The position numbers were made by a program, and so were the translations under genes. 26,043 nt of DNA, taken from the NCBI GenBank assembly GCA_937877165.1, contig CALEFO010000110.1, forward strand, positions 1 through 26,043, read 5' to 3'. How positions within the stretch are numbered: position 1 is the first letter of the stretch; each line of letters opens with the position of its first letter. Shown piece after piece: positions 15,317-23,762 of this stretch. This DNA is from an uncultured Lachnospiraceae bacterium. Lineage in GTDB: Bacteria > Bacillota > Clostridia > Lachnospirales > Lachnospiraceae. Below the pieces are notes generated by a model. The model saw only the letters and a program-made list of their open reading frames with translations. It was not told where the DNA came from and did no database searches.

Positions 15317-16885
15317 TTACTGTAAAATCGCTTGCTTTTCGCGGCTGACCGCACCGACAAAGCGTCGGAATGCCGCTCTTCCCGGGTCGCTGTCCTTGTA
15401 GACACCGGCATCCTCCAGCACTCTTGCAAAGACCAGCCCGATCTCCTCCCGGATCACTTCATCCAGCCGTTCGGGATCCGCGCTCTTTACATTCGCCGGA
15501 GCGAATTCCGGATGCTTTTCCAGAATTTTCTTCGTCCATTCCGCATGCGATGCCACGGCCGGAACCTCTCCGGGATTTCCACCCTCCAGAATGACCTTCT
15601 TCAGCATCTCCATTTCTCCCAGAAGCCTTGCCGGAAGAACCGCAAGCCCCATGACCTCGATGAGGCCGATGTTTTCCTTCTTGATATGGTGAAGCTCCTG
15701 ATGCGGATGGAAAATTCCAAGCGGATATTCCTCCGTTGTCCGGTTGTTGCGCAGCACCAGATCCAGCTCATACTGCTCGTTCCGCATCCGCGCAATCGGT
15801 GTAATCGTGTTGTGCGGCGTTCCCCCGGTTTCCGCCAGGATCCCGGCCTCCGGATCACTGTATCCGCGCCAGGTCTCCAGAATGCGGTCCGCGAGCTCCA
15901 CAAGGCGCTCCGGATTGCCGGCATCCAGCCGGATTACGGACATCGGCCAGTTTACGATTCCCGCTGCCACGTCCTCATAGCCCCGGAAAGAGATTTTCTC
16001 GCGAAGTCCCGCCTTTGCCATGGCAAAGGTATAATTGCCTCCCTGAAAGTGCTCATGGGTCAGAATGGACCCGCCGACAATCGGCAGGTCCGCGTTGGAA
16101 CCGATGGTGTAATGCGGGAACATCTGAATGAACTGCATCAGCCGGACAAAGGTGTCGTGTTCGATCTTCATCGGCACATGCTCTCCAGACAGAACGATGC
16201 AGTGCTCATTGTAATAAACATACGGACTGTACTGCATATACCACTGCTTTCCCGCAAGGGTCAGCGGAAGAAGCCGGATGTTCTGTCTCGCCGGATGATC
16301 AAGGCGCCCCGCGTAGCCCTCGTTCTGCGGGCAGAGAAGGCACCGGGGATACTGCTCCTGCTTCTTGTTCAGAGCAGCCGCAATCGCCTTGGGATCCTTT
16401 TCCGGCTTGGAGAGATTGATGGTAATGTCCAGCTCACCGTAGCGGGTCTTTGTCACCCATTTGCGGTCCTTCCGGATCCGGTATGTCCGGATGTAATTGC
16501 TGTCGCAGGCGAGGCGGTAGAAATAATCCGTCGCCTCCTTCGGACTCACGGCATATTTCTCCCGGAATGTACGGATCACTTCAGACGGCCTCGGCGTCAG
16601 GCATCCCATCAGCTTCGTGTCAAACAGGTCCCTGCTCGCGATTCCGTCCTCTGTCACGCCCCGGCTGACCGCATCATCCAGAAGAAATTCCAGAATCTTC
16701 TCCAATGGAGGAAGCGTTTCCTCCCCGCAGGTTTTTTCCGGATCAAAGTCCGGAGAAGGCGTCAGCTTCAAGGTATCCAGCAGAAGATTGGCCGCATAAA
16801 ACCGGTCCTCCGGTGCGATCAGCTTCTTCGAAACTCCGTATTCTGTAAGTGCAAGAACTGCTTCCTGTGCTGTTCTGATTTCCAT
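15317..16885 (-). CDS. galT: UDP-glucose--hexose-1-phosphate uridylyltransferase, class II
   Basis: The protein has 522 residues, the length of the class II (Firmicute-type) GalT family. It transfers UMP between UDP-glucose and galactose-1-phosphate in the Leloir pathway, in the cytoplasm. Visible marks are the histidine block LTHEHFQGGNYTFAM (about residue 275), CLLCPQNEGYAGR, and NNRTTEEYPLGIFHPHQELH with a second histidine cluster. galK and galE are not adjacent. The start is taken at 16885, because there the ATG stands at the spacing from GAGGTAT seen in the sister leaders. An in-frame ATG two codons earlier almost touches the Shine-Dalgarno sequence. It lies 112 bp after the phosphate symporter gene with no clear terminator between, so co-transcription is possible. 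Confidence 0.93.
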   Translation of the reverse strand: MEIRTAQEAVLALTEYGVSKKLIAPEDRFYAANLLLDTLKLTPSPDFDPEKTCGEETLPPLEKILEFLLDDAVSRGVTEDGIASRDLFDTKLMGCLTPRPSEVIRTFREKYAVSPKEATDYFYRLACDSNYIRTYRIRKDRKWVTKTRYGELDITINLSKPEKDPKAIAAALNKKQEQYPRCLLCPQNEGYAGRLDHPARQNIRLLPLTLAGKQWYMQYSPYVYYNEHCIVLSGEHVPMKIEHDTFVRLMQFIQMFPHYTIGSNADLPIVGGSILTHEHFQGGNYTFAMAKAGLREKISFRGYEDVAAGIVNWPMSVIRLDAGNPERLVELADRILETWRGYSDPEAGILAETGGTPHNTITPIARMRNEQYELDLVLRNNRTTEEYPLGIFHPHQELHHIKKENIGLIEVMGLAVLPARLLGEMEMLKKVILEGGNPGEVPAVASHAEWTKKILEKHPEFAPANVKSADPERLDEVIREEIGLVFARVLEDAGVYKDSDPGRAAFRRFVGAVSREKQAILQ

Positions 16886-16904
16886 TTCCATACCTCACTG
16901 AGGC
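16883..16904 (-). promoter_or_regulatory. RBS-palindrome leader motif (galT)
   Basis: The minus strand reads CCTCAGTGAGGTAT (palindrome at 16893-16903) then GGAAATG. CCGGCTGCC just before it also occurs in the 781-894 element, as if the middle hairpins had been deleted here. Confidence 0.65.
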
Positions 16905-16997
16905 AGCCGGCTGTTGATGCAGTTTTTCCCGGCCTTCCTATCCGTATTTCATATCATAAATGCCACCCTCTCAGAATAATCTCCCTTCCTGCTTTCT

Positions 16998-18704
16998 TCA
17001 AGAGAAAGACATCGGATGCTCCAATGCCTCTTCCAGAATTCCGACACAATTATCTCCGATCCGGTCCACGTTATACAAAAGATCGGAATACACCCCGGTC
17101 ATATCCTTCGTGCACTGTCCGCTCTCCACACGGCGAAGGTGGGCCTTATTGAATTGCCGGATGGATTTATGCAGCTTTCTCTTGGCCTTGGTAATGGCCT
17201 CCGCGTCCGCCGTCCCGTCTGCGCCCGCACGAAGAAGCGTGACCGCCTGCAGATACAGCCTCTCCGATGCCGCAAAACACCGGCCGAGCTCTTCGGTTGC
17301 TTCTCTGGAAAATTCTTTTCCCTGCTTCTCCATGCTCCCCGTTGCGGTCACAATGTCGCTGCAGCGGTCCGCGATCCTGCTCGCACAGTGAATCAGCGCC
17401 AGAAGCCCGGATGCCTGTTCCGACTGCTCCGGCGTAAGGGAGCCGCTGGAGAACAGTTCCGAGATATACGAGATGATGCTCTCCTGAACGTGCCGGATAT
17501 TCTCATACTTCTTTGCAAAATTCTCCGGAAGGCTTCTGCCGGCTGCCCCGTTTTCTTCTCCTTCCGCCTTCAGAATTACATTCTTCATACCGGAGAGAAG
17601 CGTCTTCACCGCGTCCAGATTCCTGCCGATCTCGCGGGATACCAGAATCAGCGCCGCCTGCGGCTGGGAAACCATGCGAAGATCCAGATAGCTGGGGGTT
17701 CCCTCCCCGGCCGCTGAATCAGTCTTCGGGTGATTCGGGACCAGCCTGCAGACGATCTTCACCATGAGAGGCACCATCGGCAGCCAGATCAGCGTACAGA
17801 CCACATTGAAAATGGTGTGCGCATTGGCGATCTGGCGGGAAATGACTTCCACCTCGGGTCCCTTCGGAGAAACGAACGCCACAAATCTGGCAAACAGCGG
17901 AATGAAGAACGAGAACACAATGGTTCCACTGAGATTGAAGCAGGTATGGGCAACTGCCGTTCTTTTGGCATCGCGGCTCTGCCCGATGGAAGCAAGCAGG
18001 GCCGTAATGGTCGTGCCGATGTTGTCGCCCAGAAGGATCGGAATCGCGCCCGCCAGTCCGATGACGCTGCTCACACCGTCCGGCCCCGCCTGCGAGGCAA
18101 AGCTCTGCAGAACTGCGATGGTCGCCGACGAAGACTGCACCACCAGCGTCATGCAGAGGCCGAGCACTACGCCGAGGACCGGCAGGTCGCGCACCTTCCA
18201 CATCAGTTCCGTAAAGAGCGGACTTCCCGCTAACGGCTTCATCACGGATGACATGATCTGAATGCCCTCGAACAGGAGGCCGAAGGAGAAAAACACCATG
18301 GCAACGTCCTTGACCTTCTCATTTTTCGAAACGAATTGAACCACGAAGCTGATAAACAGGATCGGATAAATGTATTCGCCGATATCAAAGGCGATGAGCT
18401 GCGCCGTCATGGTTGTTCCGATGTTCGCGCCGAAAATAACCGAAATCGCCTGCGGCAGTCCCATCAGCCCTGCGCTGACAAAGCCGATCACCATGACCGT
18501 GGTGGCACTGGAAGACTGCAGAACCGCCGTCACCAGCGCTCCTGCCAGAGCTCCCATGACCGGATTTCTGGTGAGGACGCCCAGAATGGCGCGCATCTTC
18601 TCCCCTGCCGCTTTCTGCAGTGACTCGCTCATCTGGTTCATTCCGAACAAAAATACGGCCAGTCCTCCGCACAGCCCGAACAACGTTGACACAACCTCTG
18701 ACAT
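16998..18704 (-). CDS. Na+/phosphate symporter with PhoU-like tail
   Basis: The protein has 568 residues. The two inverted halves of the Na/Pi-cotransporter II family are plain: QSSSATT (63-69) with GANIGTT (92-98), and QSSSAT (190-195) with GDNIGTT (226-232). About nine membrane segments end near residue 325, and the remaining 240 residues form a helical PhoU-like cytoplasmic domain. It imports phosphate with sodium. The start at 18704 follows GGGAGGTAT. A longer open frame upstream runs through a Pho-box-like array and a terminator and is not coding. A direct-repeat array at 18780-18829 suggests control by the PhoB encoded just upstream. In other bacteria related proteins are called NptA or YjbB. 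Confidence 0.92.
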   Translation of the reverse strand: MSEVVSTLFGLCGGLAVFLFGMNQMSESLQKAAGEKMRAILGVLTRNPVMGALAGALVTAVLQSSSATTVMVIGFVSAGLMGLPQAISVIFGANIGTTMTAQLIAFDIGEYIYPILFISFVVQFVSKNEKVKDVAMVFFSFGLLFEGIQIMSSVMKPLAGSPLFTELMWKVRDLPVLGVVLGLCMTLVVQSSSATIAVLQSFASQAGPDGVSSVIGLAGAIPILLGDNIGTTITALLASIGQSRDAKRTAVAHTCFNLSGTIVFSFFIPLFARFVAFVSPKGPEVEVISRQIANAHTIFNVVCTLIWLPMVPLMVKIVCRLVPNHPKTDSAAGEGTPSYLDLRMVSQPQAALILVSREIGRNLDAVKTLLSGMKNVILKAEGEENGAAGRSLPENFAKKYENIRHVQESIISYISELFSSGSLTPEQSEQASGLLALIHCASRIADRCSDIVTATGSMEKQGKEFSREATEELGRCFAASERLYLQAVTLLRAGADGTADAEAITKAKRKLHKSIRQFNKAHLRRVESGQCTKDMTGVYSDLLYNVDRIGDNCVGILEEALEHPMSFS

Positions 18705-18723
18705 ATTGATACCTCCCTGAGGC
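18702..18723 (-). promoter_or_regulatory. RBS-palindrome leader motif (Na+/Pi symporter)
   Basis: The minus strand reads GGTTTTGCC, then CCTCAGGGAGGTAT overlapping it (palindrome 18712-18722), then CAATATG. It matches the 781-802 copy at all fixed positions, including the preceding TTTTG. Confidence 0.65.
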
Positions 18724-18779
18724 AAAACCGCTCCCCTTTTTCCACTTTTCCAAACTGATCCATGTTCTGATAAGGATCG

Positions 18780-18829
18780 TATAAAATCGCGGTAAAATCT
18801 CAGACAGGATTGTGTTAAATTCATGTAAA
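18780..18829 (-). promoter_or_regulatory. Pho-box-like array, five half-sites at 11-bp spacing
   Basis: On the minus strand: TTTACA (18829-18824), TTAACA (18818-18813), CTGTCT (18807-18802), TTTACC (18796-18791), TTTATA (18785-18780), each separated by exactly 5 bp. Four of five resemble the TT(A/T)ACA half-site of Firmicute Pho boxes. It lies 76-125 bp upstream of the phosphate symporter start, and its first half-site abuts the terminator stem. Confidence 0.7.
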
Positions 18830-18865
18830 ACGGGCCGTGGGAATTTTTCTTTCCTACGGCCCGTT
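18829..18865 (-). terminator. Terminator hairpin after phoR
   Basis: AACGGGCCGT (18829-18838) pairs perfectly with 18856-18865, with further GGAA/TTCC pairing inside. The minus strand continues TTTTACA, a short T-run. It lies 144 bp after the phoR stop codon and probably ends the pst-pho transcript. The 18866-19009 stretch between holds no gene I can support. Confidence 0.65.
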
Positions 18866-19009
18866 GAGCATTTCTCCTCATTATGCATTTTTAATCAGAT
18901 CGGATGATTTTACAGCCCGGATATTTTTACCGAACCTGCTATTATCCGGACAGACAGGATCCTTTCCAGAGAACCGGCGAATTCTCCGCTTCTCCGGTCA
19001 GTCGGCTCG

Positions 19010-20347
19010 TCAGGACGGATCCTTCTCTCCCGGTTCATGGAAAATCAGTTCCATCCGGGTTCCCTTTCCGAGCTCGGAGGTTACCTTCACCTTCGCATGC
19101 GAAAGCTCGGCTCCGTGCTTGACAATGGAAAGGCCAAGGCCCGTTCCTCCGGTCTCCTTGGAACGGCTCTTGTCCACGCGGTAGAATCGTTCGAAAATCC
19201 GCTCCTGCTGGTCCTTCGCAATTCCAATGCCGGTATCCGTCACAATCACCTCCGGCGTGTCCATCTGCCTGCCGACCCAGAGGTCCACACGGCCGCCCGC
19301 GTGATTGTACTTGATGGCATTCTCCGTAAGGTTGTAGATCATTTCATCCAGAAGGCGTCTCACACCAATTACCGTGCAGGCCTCGCCCGTGAGCTCCACG
19401 TGCACGCCGCAATCCGCCGCCTTGGGTGCAAGACGGCTTACGATATCGTGGGACAGCTCGAACAGATCCACCCGCTCTTCCTTCTGCTCCAGCCTTCCCT
19501 CATCCAGACGGGAGAGCTGGATGATATCATTGATGAGCGTCAGCATCCGCTGCGCTTCTTTATAAATGCGCTCGGAAAACTTCGGCACATCCTCCGGCTT
19601 CACCAGGCCATCCCGCATGATCTCCGCATAGCCCGAGATCGAGGTCAGCGGCGTTTTCAGCTCATGCGACACATTGGCGGAAAATTCCTTACGCATCTGC
19701 GCTACGGCCTCCTTGGCCCTGTTGGAATCCTCAATTCTTTGAAGGAGCGGTGTCATCTCCTCATAGATGTCATTTTCCAGCGGCTTGTCCAGATCCAGCC
19801 GGTTAATGGGCCGGACAAGGGCCGCAGCCTGGCGCCTTGCCATTCCGTAAGCAAAGACCAGCATCACTAGTCCGATCACCGTCATAACGGGCAGGAGCGT
19901 CAGAGCCGTATTGGAGATACTGCGGACGGTCATGGATACCCGTAGAACGTTTCCGTCATCCAGACGAATCGCGCAGTAGAACATGTCCTGCCCGATTGTA
20001 TCGGAGTGCCGGACATCCTGCCCCATGCCATTTTTCAGAGCGGCCTGTACCTCCGGCCGCTCCAGGTGATTTTCAAACGTGAATTCATCCTGTTCCGTGT
20101 CGTAGCAGACATTGCCCTTCGCATCAATCAGTGTGATGCGTGTTCCCCTCTCCACGTTGTCCAGCTGCCGCAGATAGCTCTCACCGGAGATATTGACGGC
20201 TGCCGCCGTATACTCCGCCACACGCCGGATGCTCTCCTGCGCCAGCGAACGGATCCTTGCATAGACGAACAAAATGGTGATCGTATACGCAATCAGCAGC
20301 GTAATTCCGATCACCATGAACATACTCTTCTGGATTTTTTTTCTCAT
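19010..20347 (-). CDS. phoR: Phosphate sensor histidine kinase
   Basis: The protein has 445 residues from the ATG at 20347 (GGAGAG just upstream; a GTG 14 codons earlier has no ribosome site). Two membrane segments (about 9-31 and 150-170) enclose an extracytoplasmic sensor of some 115 residues. The kinase core follows directly: H-box FSANVSHELKTPLTSISGY with phospho-accepting H228, N-box NLTENAIKYN, G1 DTGIGI, F-box ERFYRVDKSRS and G2 GGTGLGLSIV. No cytoplasmic PAS domain is evident, unlike in many PhoR proteins. It phosphorylates PhoB under phosphate limitation, probably sensing through PhoU and PstSCAB. It is the last gene of the pst-pho cluster, 187 bp after phoB. Confidence 0.92.
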   Translation of the reverse strand: MRKKIQKSMFMVIGITLLIAYTITILFVYARIRSLAQESIRRVAEYTAAAVNISGESYLRQLDNVERGTRITLIDAKGNVCYDTEQDEFTFENHLERPEVQAALKNGMGQDVRHSDTIGQDMFYCAIRLDDGNVLRVSMTVRSISNTALTLLPVMTVIGLVMLVFAYGMARRQAAALVRPINRLDLDKPLENDIYEEMTPLLQRIEDSNRAKEAVAQMRKEFSANVSHELKTPLTSISGYAEIMRDGLVKPEDVPKFSERIYKEAQRMLTLINDIIQLSRLDEGRLEQKEERVDLFELSHDIVSRLAPKAADCGVHVELTGEACTVIGVRRLLDEMIYNLTENAIKYNHAGGRVDLWVGRQMDTPEVIVTDTGIGIAKDQQERIFERFYRVDKSRSKETGGTGLGLSIVKHGAELSHAKVKVTSELGKGTRMELIFHEPGEKDPS

Positions 20348-20480
20348 ACTCTCCGGCCTTTCCGGCTCAGACACCGGCTTTTCTCTCACCGGGCAGCCCT
20401 GCGCTTCGCACAGCCCTGCCGGATTTGTTCTCCTGTTCTTTCATATCATCCACGCTGTCAGACAAATGTTATATACGCGA

Positions 20481-20560
20481 ATCCGGTAGCCGACTCGATG
20501 CTGATAAATTCATCGGGTCATCTGCTTCGACGTTTTACGCACGGATCCGGTAGCCGACTC
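20481..20560. repeat. 16-bp direct repeat of the phoB 3' end
   Basis: ATCCGGTAGCCGACTC occurs at 20545-20560, inside the last codons of phoB (VGYRI), and again at 20481-20496 in the phoB-phoR gap, 64 bp away and out of frame. It looks like the remains of a duplication or insertion at the end of phoB. The gap contains no other gene. Confidence 0.7.
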
Positions 20561-21212
20561 CGCGGACAGTCTCAATCCTCTCGCCCGCCTTTCCGAGCTT
20601 CTGACGAAGCGTCCGGATATGGACATCCACCGTCCGGGTCTCCCCGTCAAAATCATAGCCCCACACATCCTCAAGAAGCTGATCTCTTGTCAGAACCACC
20701 TCGGAATTGACCAGGAGCTTTTTCAGAAGCTCATACTCCTTAAGCGTCAGCGCGACCGGTTCTCCCGCTACAGTTACCTGATGCTTTCTGGTGTCCATGG
20801 CAATTTCTCCCAGTGCCAGAATCTCATCGTCTCCCTCATCGCTTCCGGATCCGCTCCTGCGAAGAACTGCCTTGATCCGGCTGACCAGCTCCATCATACC
20901 GAAGGGCTTGGTCACATAGTCATCCGCGCCGAGATCCAGAGCCTTGACCTTATCGAATTCCGCCCCCTTGGCAGTCACCATGATGACCGGAATTCCTTCC
21001 GTCTCCGAATTCGAGCGGATGCTCTTCAGAAGGGCGATGCCGTCCTCACCGGGCAGCATGACATCCATCAGAACAAGCTCCGGCCGTTCCTTCTTCAGTG
21101 CCTCGCGAAAACTCCGGCCGTCCTCAAAGCCCTGTGCCTTGAAGCCGGTGTTCTCCAATGTGTATACAATCAGGTCTCTGATGTTCTCATCATCTTCTAC
21201 GCAAAAAATCAT
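20535..21212 (-). CDS. phoB: Phosphate response regulator
   Basis: A 225-residue OmpR/PhoB-type regulator. The receiver domain (1-120) has acidic pair D7/D8, phospho-acceptor D50 in LVLMDVMLPGEDG, T80 and K102. The winged-helix DNA-binding domain (about 128-225) shows ALTLKEYELLKKL, QLLEDVWGYDFDGETRTVDV and the wing end ETVRGVGYRIRA. Phosphorylated by PhoR, it would bind Pho boxes such as that at 18780-18829. The start at 21212 lies 7 bp after the phoU stop; its GGAG overlaps the end of phoU, so the two are coupled. Firmicute orthologs are also called PhoP. Confidence 0.93.
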   Translation of the reverse strand: MIFCVEDDENIRDLIVYTLENTGFKAQGFEDGRSFREALKKERPELVLMDVMLPGEDGIALLKSIRSNSETEGIPVIMVTAKGAEFDKVKALDLGADDYVTKPFGMMELVSRIKAVLRRSGSGSDEGDDEILALGEIAMDTRKHQVTVAGEPVALTLKEYELLKKLLVNSEVVLTRDQLLEDVWGYDFDGETRTVDVHIRTLRQKLGKAGERIETVRGVGYRIRA

Positions 21213-21219
21213 CTGCCTA

Positions 21220-21897
21220 TTACTCCGTAATCTTCTTCGTATCCAGCTTCGCCTCATGCACACCGGTGATGGAGAACGAAACCCACTCCGCAATATTCGT
21301 CGCGTGGTCGCCGATCCGCTCCAGGTATTTCGCGATCATAATCAGATCAATGGCCTTGTGTGCCGCCTGTCCCTGATTCTCGCCGATGTAGTCAATCAGC
21401 TGGTTTTTGACGGAATCAAACATCATATCCACAACATCGTCACGCGCCTCCACGTGCCCGGCCAGCTCCAGATTCTTGTCCACAAAGGCCTTGATGCTGT
21501 CTTCCACCATGTGCGTCACTTCCACGCTCATCTCGACGATCTTCGGAAAATCCGTCGTCTCCGACATCCGGGCACTGACCACAATTTCGGCGATGTCCGA
21601 CGCCTGATCGCCGATCCGTTCCATGTCCGTGATCATCTTCAGGGCAGACGAAATCTGCCGCAGATCTCTTGCCACCGGCTGCTGCTGCAGAAGAAGCGTC
21701 AGGCACAGGCGCTCAATCTCGCGCTCCGCCTGATCAATTTCCGCATCGGCCAGCATGACATCATGCGCCATCTGTATATTACCATCCTGCAGGGCTTTTG
21801 TCGCATTCTCAATTGCAATTCCGCACAGATCCCCCATATGGATCAGCATTCTGTTCAGCTGCAGAAGCTGCGCATCAAACCGGTTTCTCACGTTCAT
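21220..21897 (-). CDS. phoU: Phosphate signalling regulator PhoU
   Basis: A 225-residue helical protein made of two PhoU repeats of about 100 residues. Each repeat has the metal-binding pattern: MERIGDQASDIAE near residues 90-102 and LERIGDHATNIAEW near 190-205. It links the transport activity of PstSCAB to PhoR and limits phosphate uptake. The start is preceded by GAGGAGG. It follows pstB by 83 bp and precedes phoB by 7 bp. Confidence 0.95.
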   Translation of the reverse strand: MNVRNRFDAQLLQLNRMLIHMGDLCGIAIENATKALQDGNIQMAHDVMLADAEIDQAEREIERLCLTLLLQQQPVARDLRQISSALKMITDMERIGDQASDIAEIVVSARMSETTDFPKIVEMSVEVTHMVEDSIKAFVDKNLELAGHVEARDDVVDMMFDSVKNQLIDYIGENQGQAAHKAIDLIMIAKYLERIGDHATNIAEWVSFSITGVHEAKLDTKKITE

Positions 21898-21942
21898 TCC
21901 TCCTCAGTTTCTTTCTCTGTCTCTGTGTATTTGTTCCGCCTT

Positions 21943-21960
21943 TTTTGCCGAATGTGGCAG
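21943..21960 (-). repeat. Partial copy of leader module between pstB and phoU
   Basis: TTTTGCCGAATGNGGCAG here matches 820-837 of the structured leader at 17 of 18 positions. On the minus strand it gives a TGCC/GGCA hairpin 20 bp after the pstB stop. No T-run follows, so it is not a normal terminator. Confidence 0.5.
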
Positions 21961-21980
21961 ACCGGGTTTCCGGATTCCGG

Positions 21981-22739
21981 TCAGCCAAAACGTCCCGTGA
22001 TGTAATCCTCGGTTCTCTTGTCCGCCGGGATCGAGAACAGCTTCTGCGTGCGGTTGTACTCCACCAGTTCCCCCAGAAGGAAGAACGCAGTGTTGTCCGA
22101 AATGCGGCTTGCCTGCTGCATGTTGTGTGTGACAATGACAATGGTATATTTGCTCTTAAGCTCAATCGCAAGATCCTCGATCTTGGAGGTGGAAATCGGA
22201 TCCAGCGCGGAGGTCGGCTCATCCATCAGAATCACCTCCGGCTCCACCGCAAGGGTTCTCGCGATGCACAGTCTCTGCTGCTGGCCGCCGGAGAGACCGA
22301 GCGCACTCTTGTGAAGGCGGTCCTTGAGCTCATCCCAGATTGCCGCCTGACGAAGACTCCGTTCCACGATCTCGTCCAGCTCCGATTTCTTCCGGATTCC
22401 GTTGATCCGCGGTCCGTATGCCACGTTCTCATAGACGCTCTTCGGGAAGGGATTCGGCTGCTGGAATACCATACCGACGCGCTTGCGCAGCTCAATGGCA
22501 TCCATATCCTTATAGATGTCCACACCGTCCAGCTTCACATCGCCTTCGATGCGAACGCCTTCTTCCAGATCATTCATCCGGTTCAGCGTTTTCAGAAACG
22601 TGGATTTCCCGCAGCCGGACGGTCCGATCAATGCCGTAATCTCATTGGCGCGGATGTTCATGGAGATCCTGTGAAGTGCCTGATACTGTCCGTAATACAG
22701 ATCCAGGTCTTTGATTTCGAGCTTGTACTGTTCTTCCAT
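21981..22739 (-). CDS. pstB: Phosphate ABC transporter ATP-binding protein
   Basis: The protein has 252 residues. Walker A GPSGCGKS (39-46), Q-loop FQQPNPFP (92-99), signature LSGGQQQ (149-155), Walker B VILMDEP (169-175) and the switch histidine in IVIVTHNMQQ are all present. The Q-loop PNPFP is characteristic of PstB. It powers phosphate uptake through PstC/PstA. The ATG at 22739 is preferred over a GTG three codons upstream because AAAGGTG is then correctly spaced. It begins 15 bp after pstA. Confidence 0.95.
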   Translation of the reverse strand: MEEQYKLEIKDLDLYYGQYQALHRISMNIRANEITALIGPSGCGKSTFLKTLNRMNDLEEGVRIEGDVKLDGVDIYKDMDAIELRKRVGMVFQQPNPFPKSVYENVAYGPRINGIRKKSELDEIVERSLRQAAIWDELKDRLHKSALGLSGGQQQRLCIARTLAVEPEVILMDEPTSALDPISTSKIEDLAIELKSKYTIVIVTHNMQQASRISDNTAFFLLGELVEYNRTQKLFSIPADKRTEDYITGRFG

Positions 22740-22754
22740 TTCGTTCACCTTTTA

Positions 22755-23654
22755 TTATGCCTTTGCGCCGGACTGCTTCTCATTGATTCTTCTTGTCATG
22801 ATTCTCGCGATCATCGAGAAAACAAGAACCAGAACAACCAGTACCATGGCGGAGAAATTCGCAATTTCCTCCGACTGCGGATTCAGCGCGCCCTCCGTTC
22901 GCATCACCCAGATGTGAAGCGCCAGTGTTTCACCCGGCCGGAACGGATTCAGAGGACACGTTTTGGAGGTCAGATTCCAGTTGCTCCAGTTCAGCCTCGT
23001 GCTCTGCCCCGCCGTATACAGAAGAGCCGCCGCTTCGCCAAAGCCACGCCCGGCCGCGAGAATAATACCCGTGATGATACGTGGCAGGCAGGCGGGGAGC
23101 AGCACCTTCACAATGCTGACCCAGTGCGTTGCACCGAGGGCCATGGAGCCGGCCTTATAGCTCTTGGGAAGACTCCGCATCGCATCCTCTGTCGTCGTTG
23201 CAATGGAAGGAAGACTCAGAATGGAAACCGCGAGAGCTCCTGCCATCAGATTCCACTTCGCTCCCGTCATCAAAATGAAAACAAGGTAGCCGAACAGACC
23301 GACAACGATGGACGGCAGCGAGGAGAGGGATTCAATGCAGATCCGGATGAAGTGCGTTGCCTTCGTATCTCCTGCGTACTCCGCCATATAAATTCCGGCG
23401 AGAACTCCGATCGGCACGCTGATGAGCAGAGAGAGTACGACCAGGTACACCGTATTAAACAGCTGATTTCCGATTCCGCTGGAATCCGCCGCAAGAATCC
23501 CCGGATAATAGCTCAGGATTCCTTTGATGATAATGTAGCCCGCGAGGACCAGGATCAGCAGCAAAAACGATCCGCCCACTGCGCAGAACACTCCGGTCAT
23601 CACATGATCGGCCCGCTCCGCACTGCGGATACGGTGTTTCATCTTCTCATTCAT
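22755..23654 (-). CDS. pstA: Phosphate ABC transporter permease PstA
   Basis: The protein has 299 residues with six predicted membrane segments. PstA features include SLSSLPSIVVGLFGYLVF, the EAA-type loop LGATHWVSIVKVLLPACLPR and GEAAALLYTAG. It forms the phosphate channel with PstC. AGGAAG lies before the ATG. An insert of polar residues (about 220-250) sits before the last helix, usual for the family. Confidence 0.94.
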   Translation of the reverse strand: MNEKMKHRIRSAERADHVMTGVFCAVGGSFLLLILVLAGYIIIKGILSYYPGILAADSSGIGNQLFNTVYLVVLSLLISVPIGVLAGIYMAEYAGDTKATHFIRICIESLSSLPSIVVGLFGYLVFILMTGAKWNLMAGALAVSILSLPSIATTTEDAMRSLPKSYKAGSMALGATHWVSIVKVLLPACLPRIITGIILAAGRGFGEAAALLYTAGQSTRLNWSNWNLTSKTCPLNPFRPGETLALHIWVMRTEGALNPQSEEIANFSAMVLVVLVLVFSMIARIMTRRINEKQSGAKA

Positions 23655-23680
23655 ATCACACGCTTCCTTTTCTGATAACG

Positions 23681-23740
23681 GTTCAGTACCTACCGTTTTC
23701 CATGCGAATCGTCTCCCTGCAGGTTGATTCGCACCTGAAC
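23681..23740 (-). other. Stem-loop between pstC and pstA
   Basis: ATGCGAATC (23702-23710) pairs with 23726-23734, with one G-U pair on the RNA, and GTTCAG (23681-23686) with CTGAAC (23735-23740) encloses it. It fills most of the 108-bp gap. No T-run follows, so processing or stability control is more likely than termination. Confidence 0.45.
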
Positions 23741-23762
23741 TTTTGTATCCGTTTCTTCTGTT

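Noticed and set aside
15332..17152. Long plus-strand open frame (606 codons) opposite galT
   Set aside because: It is antisense to a clear GalT with all motifs. Its translation is rich in Arg, His and Cys with no domain pattern, as expected from a shadow frame in GC-rich DNA.
21798..23675. Plus-strand open frame of 625 codons opposite pstA-pstB-phoU
   Set aside because: It crosses three well-supported genes and their gaps in antisense, without a plausible ribosome site or recognisable domain.
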